A DNA stretch of 34,099 nt from an uncultured Trichormus sp. (GCA_936914905.1 CAKZGI010000347.1:1-34099); one strand, 5' to 3'. Counted from the first letter of the stretch, positions 10,192-19,363 are shown. Made by a program: numbers and translations. The notes: a model not told the origin generated them from the sequence alone.

Positions 10192-10288
10192 CCTGTTAGA
10201 GGATGACCTCTTATTTCATCCTTAATTTTTGATCTTGATAATGCTCATTGTCTCACAGTCACTATCCTGAAATCTTCTGTATTTTGCC

Positions 10289-12046
10289 GTGAAAAAAGTC
10301 TTAGGATTAGTAGTTTTTAACTGTCTGTTTACCTCCTCCGTTGCTTTAGCAAAAACATCACTCCTAGTAGTTTTTCCCCCAACAAACTACCAAACCAGTG
10401 CGGAAAAAATATTTTTTATCGGTACAGCTCCAACGGATGGACAAGTCCTCATCAATAGTAGACCAATTACCTGCAGTAAAGCTGGTCATTTTTCTCCCAG
10501 TTTCCCCTTACAGTTAGGGGAGAATCTATTTAAGGTACGTTACCAGAATCAGGAACTAGAGATTAAGGTAACAAGGTTGTCTAATCAACCAGAATTACCC
10601 CAAGGTTTAGGCTTTGCTAAAGATTCTCTAACTCCTGCTGTTGATATTGCTAGACTGCCGGGAGAATTGATTTGTTTTGGTGCTGTTCCACCTCCTCAAG
10701 CTACTGTCTCTGTCAAGCTAGCTAATCAAACCATTCCCTTGTCACCACAACCACCACAGGCGCAATTACCTGCTAATTCAAGTGTACTAACGGGAATAAA
10801 TCAGCCTAGTACTAGTACTACTAGTCCTAAAAAATATCAAGGGTGTACAACAGTGGCCAATGTTGCTGATTTGGGACAACCTCAATTTAGTTTGACATTG
10901 AATGGTCAGACCATCACTCAAACTGGTAAGGGCAGAATTAAAATTCTTGATGCTGCACAGTTAACAGTTGTTGAAGTAACAGCAACTTCAGGGGTGACTC
11001 GTACAGGATCAAGCACAGATTATTCTCGACTCACGCCACTACCAAAAGGTACAAGGGCAACAGTTACAGGTAAAGAGGGTGATTGGTTACGCTTAGACTA
11101 TGGCGCTTGGATCAATAGCAAAGAAACCAAAATCATACCAGATGCAGTACCACCACAGACGGTAATTAGTAGTGTCGGATATCGTCAGCTTGCAGGTGCG
11201 ACAGAGATGATTTTTCCATTACAAATGGCTGTACCCGTGAGTCTGGAACAGAGTGATCGAACTTTGACACTCACCCTTTACAATACCACTGCCCAAACAG
11301 ACACTATTCGTCTGGATGATAACCCCCTAATTTCTCGCTTAGATTGGCAACAGGTGAGTCCACAACAGGTTAAATACACCTTTAACCTCAAAAATCTCCA
11401 GCAGTGGGGCTATAAGCTGAGATACGACAATACAACTATGATGTTAACTTTACGTCATCCACCGGATCTTGAACACAGAAAACGCCTGCCTCTATCTGGC
11501 ATCAAGATTGTACTTGATCCGGGACACGGTGGTAAAGAATCTGGTGCAAGTGGTCCAACGGGGTATTTAGAAAAAGATGTAAATTTGATAGTTTCTAAGT
11601 TACTGCGAGATGAGTTAGTGCAGCGTGGTGCAACAGTAATTATGACAAGGGAAGATGATCGGGATGTTTCTTTAGTGGAACGTCAGGAGATAATTAGTAA
11701 AGAAGAACCTGCGATCGCACTTTCTATCCATTACAATTCTTTACCTGATGATGGAGATGCTGAAAAGACCAAAGGCTTCGGAACTTTTTGGTATCATCCC
11801 CAATCACATAGCCCAGCAGTATTTTTACATAATTTCGTAGTAGAAAAACTCCGGAAACCTTCCTATGGCGTGTTTTGGAAAAATTTAGCCCTGACTCGTC
11901 CCTCTATTGCACCTTCGGTACTATTGGAATTGGGTTTTATGAGTAATCCCTATGAGTTTGAAGAAGTAGTGAACCCAGAGGAACAGAAGAAAATGGCCAA
12001 GACTCTGGCTGATGGGGTGACAGAGTGGTTTAAAGCGGTCAAGTAA
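10289..12046 (+). CDS. Secreted N-acetylmuramoyl-L-alanine amidase (Amidase_3)
   Basis: Cuts the amide bond between MurNAc and the peptide stem of peptidoglycan in the periplasm. The start is GTG, followed by a signal peptide (MKKVLGLVVF...SSVALA, cleavage after Ala21). A beta-rich N-terminal half follows, including an SH3b-like stretch near 245-285 (TRATVTGKEGDWLRLDYGAW). The Amidase_3 domain spans about 405-582. Zinc ligands are seen as H413 (LDPGHGG), E428 (YLEKD) and H481 (SIHYN), and the catalytic Glu is E547 in LLELGF. The 585-aa length fits cyanobacterial AmiC-like enzymes. Such enzymes are known in Nostoc for septum perforation and cell-cell communication; whether this paralogue does that is inference. 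HIP1 at 11711-11718. Intact. Confidence 0.92.
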   Translation: MKKVLGLVVFNCLFTSSVALAKTSLLVVFPPTNYQTSAEKIFFIGTAPTDGQVLINSRPITCSKAGHFSPSFPLQLGENLFKVRYQNQELEIKVTRLSNQPELPQGLGFAKDSLTPAVDIARLPGELICFGAVPPPQATVSVKLANQTIPLSPQPPQAQLPANSSVLTGINQPSTSTTSPKKYQGCTTVANVADLGQPQFSLTLNGQTITQTGKGRIKILDAAQLTVVEVTATSGVTRTGSSTDYSRLTPLPKGTRATVTGKEGDWLRLDYGAWINSKETKIIPDAVPPQTVISSVGYRQLAGATEMIFPLQMAVPVSLEQSDRTLTLTLYNTTAQTDTIRLDDNPLISRLDWQQVSPQQVKYTFNLKNLQQWGYKLRYDNTTMMLTLRHPPDLEHRKRLPLSGIKIVLDPGHGGKESGASGPTGYLEKDVNLIVSKLLRDELVQRGATVIMTREDDRDVSLVERQEIISKEEPAIALSIHYNSLPDDGDAEKTKGFGTFWYHPQSHSPAVFLHNFVVEKLRKPSYGVFWKNLALTRPSIAPSVLLELGFMSNPYEFEEVVNPEEQKKMAKTLADGVTEWFKAVK

Positions 12047-12139
12047 GAAAGGGTTTCGCACAAAGATGCAGAGGAGCAAAGGCACAAAAAATAGTTAGTT
12101 CATGTGTAAAATCATGTTTAAAATGATGAAATAGGATAT

Positions 12140-12494
12140 TTGACGATGACTAGTGATTTCTATCCATCTGCAGAAACAACGATTTAATTCTTCTGGGTTG
12201 ATCAACTCAAATACTCTTCAGAAAGTGTCATCGGAAGGGATTCCGTTTGCTAATCCTAAGAACTCTTCTAACCACTTTTGCTTACTGATGCCATAATTCC
12301 GAATATCTTCCCACCCTTGCGCTCCCGCTATCACTGCCAGAATTGCAATTACCAGGATATCTGTGAGTTGATGTTCCTTTGCTCGCTCTACTCTTGGGTC
12401 TTTGATGTCTCCAAAATTCTCCACTAAACTCTTTTGAATGGCTTCAATGTGTGCCAGCTGTCCTAGGTATTGCTTTTCTTCGCTTGACCAGATT
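12140..12494 (-). pseudogene. ISAs1-family transposase, N-terminal remnant
   Basis: The clearest stretch reads IEAIQKSLVENFGDIKDPRV, then EHQLTDILVIAILAVIAGAQ and NGIPSDDTF, the H-repeat-associated N-terminal domain of ISAs1-family DDE transposases. A TGA at about 12215-12217 replaces the Arg of DTFRR, and the frame goes on as RVFELINPEELNRCF before similarity stops. About 120 of some 370 residues survive, and no DDE catalytic residues are present. I could not find terminal inverted repeats. Dead. Confidence 0.8.
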
Positions 12495-12742
12495 TATTTT
12501 CAAACTGCTCAGACATAAAGCTTAATTCCTTTTTTATGTTGAGGTTAATTAAGATTAACAAGATTCAATGATTTTTACGTTCAAATAAATTTCATAATCT
12601 CAATGAACGAATAATATCAAATATATCACCAATATTCATAAATAAATAACATCGTGGGAATCCTTAAATCCTGATTCAGACAAAAATGTCCCATGAAGAT
12701 TAATAATAAATCAATCATTTATACCTTTTTCATTACAGCAAC
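12495..12742. other. AT-rich gap without a recognisable gene
   Basis: No convincing frame on either strand. It contains a phrase (AAATCCTGATTCAGACAAAA, 12667-12686) of a kind common between genes in Nostoc genomes. Confidence 0.4.
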
Positions 12743-12872
12743 TAAGTAGGTTGGCGGAAAAATTTATAACTATCTCATGACGAATGCAGAAAAGCGGAAT
12801 CAAGCAATTGCAAGGGTTTCAAGTAAGTTACATTTCGTTACGTAGTTATGTTTCTTTGTGTCTACCTACTTA
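12743..12872. mobile_element. Possible 130-bp MITE-like element with short inverted ends
   Basis: TAAGTAGGT at 12743-12751 is the exact inverse of ACCTACTTA at 12864-12872. The right end overlaps the last codons and stop of the dead nuclease gene, which reads KVLSR and stop there, so the element may have inserted into its tail. Only nine bases of inverted match support this, and I see no target duplication. Confidence 0.3.
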
Positions 12873-13455
12873 ATACTTTCATTAAAGTGTCTAAATCAGT
12901 GGGTACACGATAAAGAGTTAAATATTGAGTAATTTGTTTTGATTGACGATGCAAAATCAAAAACTGCCAAATATTGCTAATTGACACTGCTCCATCAAGC
13001 ATAGGATCATCAATAGGCGACCAATTATCAAAAGCGATTAATTCTACAGCTAGTTGGATAACTCCTCTTTCTAAATCTGCACTTTTAGCTTCAATCACTA
13101 ATAATTCGTTTTCAGACTTGAGATAATAATCAACAACTCCTTTCAATTGGTTATTGATATTTAACGCATACTCTACTCTAACCTTAGCATAGTTATAGTG
13201 AATTAGTCCTATAATTACAGGAGCAATTGAAAACTCCCGTCTTGCTGTTTCACTTGTTAAACTAACATAAGGTAAACTTCCTTCAATTCGAGATTTTAGG
13301 TCTGGTAATATTTATATATCTTCTTGAGTTTTTGGTAAAGTAAAAGATTCAGATTGAAATCTATAGCCAAAATATTCTAAAAATTCTTCTGGCTCAGAAT
13401 TTAATTTGAAGTAATCTGCATAAGTATAGGATTCATTAGGATCAATTACTCTTAT
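12862..13455 (-). pseudogene. PD-(D/E)XK-like nuclease-fold protein, interrupted
   Basis: One frame runs 196 codons from RVIDPNESYTYADYFKLNSE at about 13452 to the stop at 12862, broken only by a TAA at 13312-13314. It shows the spacing of a restriction-type nuclease core: Asp in LKGVVDYYL and, eleven residues on, ELLVIEAKSADLERG with the E-x-K pair. A region IEGSLPYVSLTSETARREF precedes it. No ATG is found at the expected start, where ATA stands at 13453-13455. Proteins like this are common, uncharacterised members of cyanobacterial genomes. With one internal stop and no start it is probably dead, although the decay looks recent. The C-terminus runs into the inverted-repeat element at 12743-12872. 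Confidence 0.7.
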
Positions 13456-13484
13456 TTTTCCTATAATCCAAACCTCAATGAAAA

Positions 13485-13988
13485 TTATAATGTCTTACGA
13501 AAATGCAAAATCGGCATGGTAAATAAACCCCAAGCCAAACCCGTAATTAAACCAAAAGGCGTAACAATGTAATTGTTAAAATCCCACAAACCAAAAACTT
13601 GCGCTGCTAACTCCAAAGGATAAGCCATCATTAACACACTAGCAAAAGCCGCACCGTCCCAACCATATTGGCCTAACCAAAAAATACCCTTACGACCAGT
13701 CACTTCATAAAAAATCCGAGTAATTAATAATCCAGTTACCGTCCCATAACAGCGCATACATACTGCCATAATAAAAGGTGGAGATAACTCTAAACCAAGT
13801 GTAGGCTGCGGACATACATGATTACCCATAAAGTAAATGATGTCCGCAATACCCGGAAGCAAAAACACACCAGAAGCAGCTAGAAAAGGAGCAATCGGGG
13901 GACCGAAAACCATTCCAGCTAATAGGAAATCAGCGAAAAAACTCATCCAATTGACCTGTAAACCCCTTGATAAAACCACCCTTTGCAT
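13485..13988 (-). CDS. DUF2085 integral membrane protein
   Basis: A 167-aa protein with four or five hydrophobic segments (about 15-45, 66-90, 103-128, 135-160). It contains the DUF2085 feature of paired cysteine segments on either side of a loop: HVCPQPTLGLELSPPF, then MAVCMRCYGTVTGLL. The family has no established function; the Cys/His arrangement may bind a metal, which is inference. The start ATG (MQRVVLSRGLQ) lies at 13988. The gene is intact although it sits between two pseudogenes. Confidence 0.8.
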   Translation of the reverse strand: MQRVVLSRGLQVNWMSFFADFLLAGMVFGPPIAPFLAASGVFLLPGIADIIYFMGNHVCPQPTLGLELSPPFIMAVCMRCYGTVTGLLITRIFYEVTGRKGIFWLGQYGWDGAAFASVLMMAYPLELAAQVFGLWDFNNYIVTPFGLITGLAWGLFTMPILHFRKTL

Positions 13989-14110
13989 CTTCTCTTCCTT
14001 TGTATGAAACCTTTCTTAATCTCATATTATATCAGGAATAAAAGCAGAATTACCCATCTATCTAGTACCGCCGTGAATTCAAAATGCTCCTTTCAGAAGA
14101 GCTATGCTAA

Positions 14111-14153
14111 CAAAATAGTGCTTCCAGCAGGCTGCGCCAACAAAATTCAAAAT
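14111..14153 (+). repeat. 43-bp interspersed repeat, copy 1
   Basis: Identical over all 43 bases to 26333-26375. The core is GTGCTTCCAGCAGGCTGCGC, flanked by AACAAAATTCAAAAT. Confidence 0.9.
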
Positions 14154-14261
14154 GAATACAGCAAAATCTTCTCAGGGGTTCGGAATGGGTAATTTATTGC
14201 CCCCATACTGTACTAATGTAATTAGAGTTTTATATCTATTTAAATAGCCTTTCATCAATTC

Positions 14262-15109
14262 GTGAGTTTTGACAATCTTTGTAAATTATTAGCTGAAAAA
14301 TATCCCCTTGATTTTGCTGGTTGGTTACTAACTGAAGAACCTCAAACTGTCAAAGTCTTAAAAACCAATTAAGTATAGAACCAATTCGCGTCCATTTTGT
14401 CAATTTCTTACAAATAGAAAACCAAATTTTACATCTAGAATTTCAGACATGAGCAACTTCTAAACCTCCTATTCCTTTAGGGACGTTAGATTATTCAGTC
14501 AGATGAATGCGTAAATATCAAGTTCCTGTCACTCAAGTAGTAATTTTTCTGCAAGAAAAAAATGATGAAATCGCTTTTACTGAAGCATACATCAATGAAA
14601 CTACAAATCACTGTTATCGGGTAATCAGAATGTGAGAACAAGAAACAGAATTATTTTTAAATAATCTGGCATTATTACCATTAGCACCATTAGCGTGGAC
14701 AAATTCACGTCAGGTTTTATTATCCCAAGTTTCCTAAAATCTTGATGAAATTGTAGATAGGGAGACTAAACAGGATATTGCGGCTTACACAGAGATTTTA
14801 GAAGGTTTGCAGTTTGAGAAAGATTTTATTTGTCAATTGTTAAGTGAGGACATTATGAAAGACTCAGTCATTTATCAATATATTTTCCAAAAGGGAGAAC
14901 TTAAATTTTTTCTACCGTTAATTAATAAACTGTTTAGAGAAATTGATCTAGAAATAATTACCTAAATTAAAGTCTTACCCATAGAACAGCTAGAAAATCT
15001 ACGTGCGGCTTTGTTTAATATTCCTGAAGTTGCTGATTTAGTAAATTGCTTGAATAGAGCTCTTGCAGAATTAATATTCTGTTATAAGAGGAGCTTGTCT
15101 TTGTTCTAG
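14262..15109 (+). pseudogene. Rpn/DUF4351-type recombination-promoting nuclease-like protein, decayed
   Basis: The frame opens GTG (VSFDNLCKLLAEKYPLDFAG) and can be followed to a TAG at 15107. Recognisable blocks are WLLTEEPQTVKVLKT, QVPVTQVVIFLQEKNDEIAF, FLNNLALLPLAPLAWTNSRQ, DIAAYTEILEGLQFEKDFI and, at the end, LPIEQLENLRAALFNIPEVA, the DUF4351 tail. They match the Rpn/PDDEXK_2 putative transposase family that is multicopy in Nostoc. A one-base deletion near 14370 shifts the frame, and at least five stops interrupt it (for example after HLEFQT, after YSVR and after RVIRM). The segment between the nuclease domain and DUF4351 also looks shortened. Dead. Confidence 0.8.
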
Positions 15110-15260
15110 CAAAAAGTTAGAGTTATAGGGTTATGTTTGAATTAGCGTTCGCAAAGAACACCAAAAATACATAAAATCTAAAACTCTATATGACACTACA
15201 GAAACAATTTTGTAATAGGTCTAATCTTCAAGAAGATCATAACTAATAAAATTATTGTGT

Positions 15261-15279
15261 GGTGGGCAAAATACCCACC
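15261..15279 (+). terminator. Hairpin, possible terminator
   Basis: GGTGGG, a 7-nt loop and CCCACC, followed by CTTTG. The T-run is weak. It lies 150 bp beyond the dead DUF4351 gene in a 470-bp stretch (15110-15580) that otherwise holds no gene. Confidence 0.4.
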
Positions 15280-15539
15280 CTTTGTTAAGTAGTGAAGATA
15301 TTATAAAACAGTCAGCTATTAAGTTTTGTATAACTCATAATTAATTACTCAATATGACTATTCAAAAAATAGCTATTATCGTAATACATTAATTGTTTTT
15401 ATACTTGATTATTCTTAACTTCAAATATAAACCATCATAAACCATAACCTTTAAACACCTCTGAAAAGACTATAATAATTTTCTTCCTTTGCGTCTCTGC
15501 ATGAAATATTTCTTCAATTAAATTTGACACCAAACAAAA

Positions 15540-15560
15540 GGGTGGACAAGATGCCCACCC
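15540..15560 (-). terminator. Probable rho-independent terminator of agrE
   Basis: On the minus strand GGGTGG, a 9-nt loop and CCACCC are followed by TTTTGTTTG, twenty bases after the agrE stop. The stem sequence is close to that of the hairpin at 15261-15279, as in dispersed terminator-like repeats. Confidence 0.65.
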
Positions 15561-15580
15561 CATAATATTGATAATTGACT

Positions 15581-17692
15581 TTAAGCTACCCTAGCAACAT
15601 AGGGACTTGTCAACTTATCCAACTGTTGAATCAACAGACTGAGGAACAAACCCACATCTGTCACGACACCTACTGATTCTATTGAACCGCGATCACTCAA
15701 TTTTGTCACCACAGCCGGGTTAATATCCACACAAACCATCTTCACACCGGCTGGAGTCATATTTCCCACGCCGATAGAATGCAGCATAGAAGACAACATC
15801 AAAATCATCTCCGCACCCTGGATGATTTGAGAATATTCCTGTTGTGCTAAAATCAGGTTCATTTGGGTATCTGGTAAGGGTCCATCATCACGAATTGAAC
15901 CAGCGAGGGAAAAAGGTATGTTGTTTTTCACACATTCATACATCACCCCACTTTTCACCACTCCAGCTTCTACAGCTTTAGCGATGCTACCAAAACGACG
16001 GACAGTGTTAATTACCTTGAGGTGATGTCGGTGTCCACCGCGTACAACCACACCTCGCTTCATATCCACACCCAGGGATGTACCCAAGATATTTTGTTCC
16101 ATATCATGGACTGCGATCGCATTTCCACCCAAAAGACCTTGAACATAACCTTCTCGAATCAGTCGGGATAAATGCTCACCACCACCTGTATGAATTACCA
16201 CTGGTCCAGCAGTGACAACTACTTTACCACCACTATCCTTGATCTTACGTAATTCCCAAGCTACTTGTTCAACAACTAATTCTACCCGTCTTTCGCTGGA
16301 AACACCGGAAGACATAAAGCTGAATTCTTGGGAGTTGCGTTGTTCTCGCGATTCGGCTTTGCGGATGGTGCGGATACCTAAAACATCAACTACGACGCGA
16401 TCGCCTATTTCCAAATCACGCAATAGTTTACACTTAGCTACTATACCATTGGCAGTTTGAGAAATGGCGATCGCACCATCCATGCGTTGATTCTGCACGT
16501 TCAGCCATTCTCCATTTACCCGGATTTCAGTGGGATAAATTGTGCTGACATAGAAATCATCAGGAGCGACACCCGCTTGTACCACTGGTTCTAATTTAGA
16601 ATCTCGTTGATCCTGGGGTAAATCAACCGCACCCAAATCAATCAACTGAGATATAATCTCTTCCATCACCTCGTGGGATGGTGCAGATACCCTCACCTCA
16701 GCCGCAGATGTACTTTGGCGTTGTTCTCCCAAGTTGAATTTCAGAACTTGGAAACTTCCCCCCATTTCCACAATCAAGTCTAAAGCACGGTTAATTAAAC
16801 CTGCATCTAGCAAATGTCCTTCCATGCGGATAATACGGCTTTCTACAGACACATTAGCGTGTACTTCTTCCGCAATTGGTTCAGTCACCCGCAAAGTTAA
16901 GCATTTAGCCGCACCACCAGCTTTGAGAAATTCCGTTAAAGGCGTTTCAATGACTTGAAAACCAACTTCCGCCAAACGTGATTTTAAACTCTCACTGGCT
17001 TTGTTCATAATCACGATGCTATCAACATTCACTGCATTACAAGCGAAATTAACAGCATCAGCTTCTGCAATAGGAATGCGCTTTTCTGGTGCGACGCGCA
17101 TTTCAATCACCCGGTTGGAGTAGGAGTCAAAAGCACCAGGATAATACAGTAAATAACCATTTGATAAAGGACAGAAACAGGTATCAAGATGATAAAAGCG
17201 TTCATCTGTCAACCGCAGAGAAATCACTTCAATATCCAGCCATTTAGCCAAATAGGGGTGAGAATCTAATTCTGAGCGAAAACCGTATCCAGCCCATAAC
17301 CAACGCCCTTCTCTATCTAAGAGTGCATCACCAGCACCTTCAAAGGGTAGGTCTTTGGGAAGACTGTAAACATTATAACCGTTTTGCTCAAACCATTGTT
17401 GGAAATACGGTTCTTCACCTTGCCGTTCTTTATGTAAAAAGCGGCTGACAACGACGTTTTTACCTAGGACTAAACCTGCATTGGCACTAAATACCATATC
17501 GGGCCAACCCTTCTCTGGTGTGACTAAATCAACAATGGCGTGATTTTTGATATTATTGTATAATTTATTCCATTGTTCCACAGCGTGATCGCGTGAGGAT
17601 TTGTGAATATTCCCTTCCATCCAAGGATTAATCACATAATCCACATTATAATGGTCGGGAGCGCACATTAAAAACCGAATTTGGGAAACCAT
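15581..17692 (-). CDS. agrE: Arginine dihydrolase / ornithine-to-proline enzyme (AgrE/ArgZ type)
   Basis: The N-terminal domain (about 1-280) is the amidinotransferase-fold arginine dihydrolase that turns arginine into ornithine, ammonia and CO2. Expected residues are in place: N22 (VINPW), N71 (SANAGL), H168 (HLDTCF) and the nucleophile C264 (GGAAKCLTLRV), the same numbers as in Synechocystis ArgZ. A linker with ACT-like character follows (about 285-370). The C-terminal half is the LOR/SDH-type domain (TIGR00300), with VVTAGPVVIHTGGGEHLSRL and GGNAIAVHDMEQNILG near 520-560, assigned in Anabaena AgrE to proline formation. The 703-aa length is normal. The enzyme mobilises nitrogen stored as arginine or cyanophycin. 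Three HIP1 octamers lie within. Monocistronic, with a terminator just downstream. I found no GTA-N8-TAC NtcA box in the 280 bp upstream. Confidence 0.95.
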   Translation of the reverse strand: MVSQIRFLMCAPDHYNVDYVINPWMEGNIHKSSRDHAVEQWNKLYNNIKNHAIVDLVTPEKGWPDMVFSANAGLVLGKNVVVSRFLHKERQGEEPYFQQWFEQNGYNVYSLPKDLPFEGAGDALLDREGRWLWAGYGFRSELDSHPYLAKWLDIEVISLRLTDERFYHLDTCFCPLSNGYLLYYPGAFDSYSNRVIEMRVAPEKRIPIAEADAVNFACNAVNVDSIVIMNKASESLKSRLAEVGFQVIETPLTEFLKAGGAAKCLTLRVTEPIAEEVHANVSVESRIIRMEGHLLDAGLINRALDLIVEMGGSFQVLKFNLGEQRQSTSAAEVRVSAPSHEVMEEIISQLIDLGAVDLPQDQRDSKLEPVVQAGVAPDDFYVSTIYPTEIRVNGEWLNVQNQRMDGAIAISQTANGIVAKCKLLRDLEIGDRVVVDVLGIRTIRKAESREQRNSQEFSFMSSGVSSERRVELVVEQVAWELRKIKDSGGKVVVTAGPVVIHTGGGEHLSRLIREGYVQGLLGGNAIAVHDMEQNILGTSLGVDMKRGVVVRGGHRHHLKVINTVRRFGSIAKAVEAGVVKSGVMYECVKNNIPFSLAGSIRDDGPLPDTQMNLILAQQEYSQIIQGAEMILMLSSMLHSIGVGNMTPAGVKMVCVDINPAVVTKLSDRGSIESVGVVTDVGLFLSLLIQQLDKLTSPYVARVA

Positions 17693-17976
17693 AAAAATTT
17701 TTACTTTGCTTTTCAGTAATCTCTTCTGGATACAGAGTTTTGGTGTTCTAAGTCTTTGAAATCTGCTAGTTAACGCTACCTTCTGTTCTTGGTAGCCTTT
17801 ATAAGGCGATCACTTCGCTCGCCGTAGGTATCGCTCTTATTCTATTACTGCTAGGGACAATGTGAGTGATAGAAGCCAAAAGCTTGTATATCAATACGAT
17901 ATTAACTTGTTAATTGAGGGGTTATTGTTATTGTGTGCTTAACTGACTCTACAATAATTAAATTATTGAGTTTTTT

Positions 17977-18222
17977 ATGATGCCCCATACCCTAAAAGGA
18001 GTTTATCGTAACGGCACATTCATTTTAGAAATAGGCTGTAATCTACCTGAAGGTGCTGAGGTTGAATTACTCATCTAATCAATATCTGTTGTTTCCCTAC
18101 CTATTTCAGATTTAGAGAGTAAAAAACGTTTTCTCAAATCTCTAATTTCCCGAATGCAGCAAGATCTCATTCCCTTAAATGCACCTCATTTTACACGGGA
18201 GATGCTAAATGAACGAAGTTGA
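17977..18222 (+). pseudogene. Antitoxin-like gene (AF2212/DUF104-like start), interrupted
   Basis: ATG ATG start, MMPHTLKGVYRNGTFILEIG, then CNLPEGAEVELLI and a TAA at 18076-18078. The N-terminus matches small beta-strand DNA-binding antitoxins of the AF2212-like family. The same frame continues for 47 codons (SDLESKKRFLKSLISRMQQD...MLNERS) to a TGA at 18220, so a single stop seems to have split an 81-codon gene. The PIN toxin start overlaps its end by 14 bp, the usual arrangement of a VapBC-like pair. Transcription would be from the 280-bp gap shared with agrE. Confidence 0.6.
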
Positions 18223-18289
18223 TAGTAATATCTTAATTTATGTCAACGATTCTCGTGAACCTAATCAAGCAAAAAAATGCTCAGGTTAA
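18209..18289 (+). pseudogene. PIN-domain toxin, N-terminal stub
   Basis: MNEVDSNILIYVNDSREPNQ is the first strand and helix of a PIN-domain RNase. The first catalytic Asp is present in VDSNILIY. After 26 codons the frame ends in TAA and the sequence changes to an unrelated coding fragment. VapC-like toxins need about 130 residues, so it is dead. The ATG lies inside the antitoxin frame. Confidence 0.6.
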
Positions 18290-18484
18290 ACTTGAGAAAC
18301 CTGAGACCTTACTGTTTGGAGCAGATGGAAACGGTGATGGTAAAAGAGACCTTTATGTAACCAGCGGAGAAGAAGCAGGAAGTGCTTCTATATTGAGGGT
18401 TAACGGACAAACTGGGGAATTTATTGATGTATTTATCAGCGATAATCTAGTACACTTGGTATTTCCGCTACGACTTTGGTTTTG
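18290..18484 (+). pseudogene. Fragment of a repeat protein (GNGDG...DLYV type)
   Basis: The frame reads LEKPETLLFGADGNGDGKRD, LYVTSGEEAGSASILRVNG and QTGEFIDVFISD. Such units recur in secreted NHL/beta-propeller-like or PEP-CTERM proteins (GPDGNGDG-DLYV, ILRYNG-TGAFID). Only one or two units are present, fused to the PIN toxin stub upstream and running out in unrelated residues after 18450. An insert or deletion junction is implied near 18280-18300. Confidence 0.5.
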
Positions 18485-18699
18485 AATGAAATAAGTGGTA
18501 ATCAGAAATTCACTTTAATGTAAAACTCTAGCTATCCTCAATGGTGTTACAGGCTTAGAAGTAAATGTCATCAGGTTGGAAAGTTAAAGATGCTAAATAA
18601 ATGATCAATATAGTTAGTAATGAATTGCTTACATAACTTTATGTAACAGTCGGTGTCACTTCCTGTCTGATCGAAAGTTTCTATGTCATGATAGGAGGT

Positions 18700-18817
18700 T
18701 AGAAGTAATTCGGCAACGGCGTTTGTTTTTAACATTGATGGGTTTTTTCCTTTTGGTATTTACAGACTTTTCTCCGAAATCTAAATCTCTACACTCTTAT
18801 GATTTTGGAGACGTTCT
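18700..18817 (+). promoter_or_regulatory. Leader region of the RNA-binding protein gene
   Basis: The stretch from GGAGGTTAGAAGTAATTCGG through TTTAACATTGATGGGTTTTTTCC to the ATG at 18818 looks like the conserved, T-rich 5' leader of cyanobacterial rbp genes, which are known to be cold-induced through their untranslated leaders. Recognition is from general resemblance only. Confidence 0.35.
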
Positions 18818-19129
18818 ATGTCAATTGACGTAGTCAACCTCTCTTATGAAGTTACCTAACATACTCTAACTGCGGTTTTTGCAGAATATGGTTCTGTAAA
18901 ACGCGTGCAACTACCTACCAATAGTGAAACAGGCAAACTGCACGGGTTTGGTTTTTTGGAAATGGCTACAGAAGCTCAAGAAACAAGTGCTATTGAAGCA
19001 CTTGATAGTGCTGAATGGATGGGTCCTGATTTGAAAGTTAACAAAGCTAAACCCAGAGAAGACAGAGCTAGTTCTTTTGGTGGTGGTGGTGGTGCAAATC
19101 GCAGTGCTGGTTTCCGCAACCGTTACTAA
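18818..19129 (+). pseudogene. RRM RNA-binding protein (Rbp type) with one premature stop
   Basis: A 103-codon gene, MSIDVVNLSYEVT, stop at 18857-18859, then HTLTAVFAEYGSVKRVQL to a glycine-rich end GGGGGANRSAGFRNRY. RNP2 (IDVVNLSY) and RNP1 (HGFGFLEM) of a single RRM are visible, and the length and Gly-rich tail match cyanobacterial cold-induced Rbp proteins. The only lesion is codon 14, TAA where a Gln or Glu codon is usual. A GTG at 18905 could restart translation after RNP2, which would leave half an RRM. A terminator follows at 19193. Most likely a recently lost gene. Confidence 0.85.
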
Positions 19130-19192
19130 GCTATTGACTCCAGGATTGTCGCTGGTCCAAAACTTTTAGAAATTAATTGAATTTCGCAACGC

Positions 19193-19230
19193 CTCAGGTA
19201 TTAGAAAATAGTAATACTTGAGCCCTTTTA
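19193..19230 (+). terminator. Rho-independent terminator of the rbp gene
   Basis: CTCAGGTATTA, an 8-nt spacer and TAATACTTGAG form an 11-bp stem with one G-T pair (19193-19222), followed by CCCTTTTAATT. It lies 64 bp after the rbp stop. Confidence 0.75.
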
Positions 19231-19363
19231 ATTGATGATTTTCTGTAAGAATTCAGGAGTCAGAATATCTGATTAATTGGTTAATTATCAAATAGATATT
19301 TTTGGCATTAGCCTGAAAAAGCTGACTGCTGATAGCTGAATGCTTACGATTTTCTGATTATGG

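Noticed and set aside
16212-16958. Two plus-strand frames (82 and 74 codons) opposite agrE
   Set aside because: Both lie inside the intact agrE reading frame; their composition is that of antisense shadows.
17693-17976. NtcA-binding site upstream of agrE
   Set aside because: No GTA-N8-TAC is present; GTATATCAATAC near 17886 has a spacing of six, not eight.
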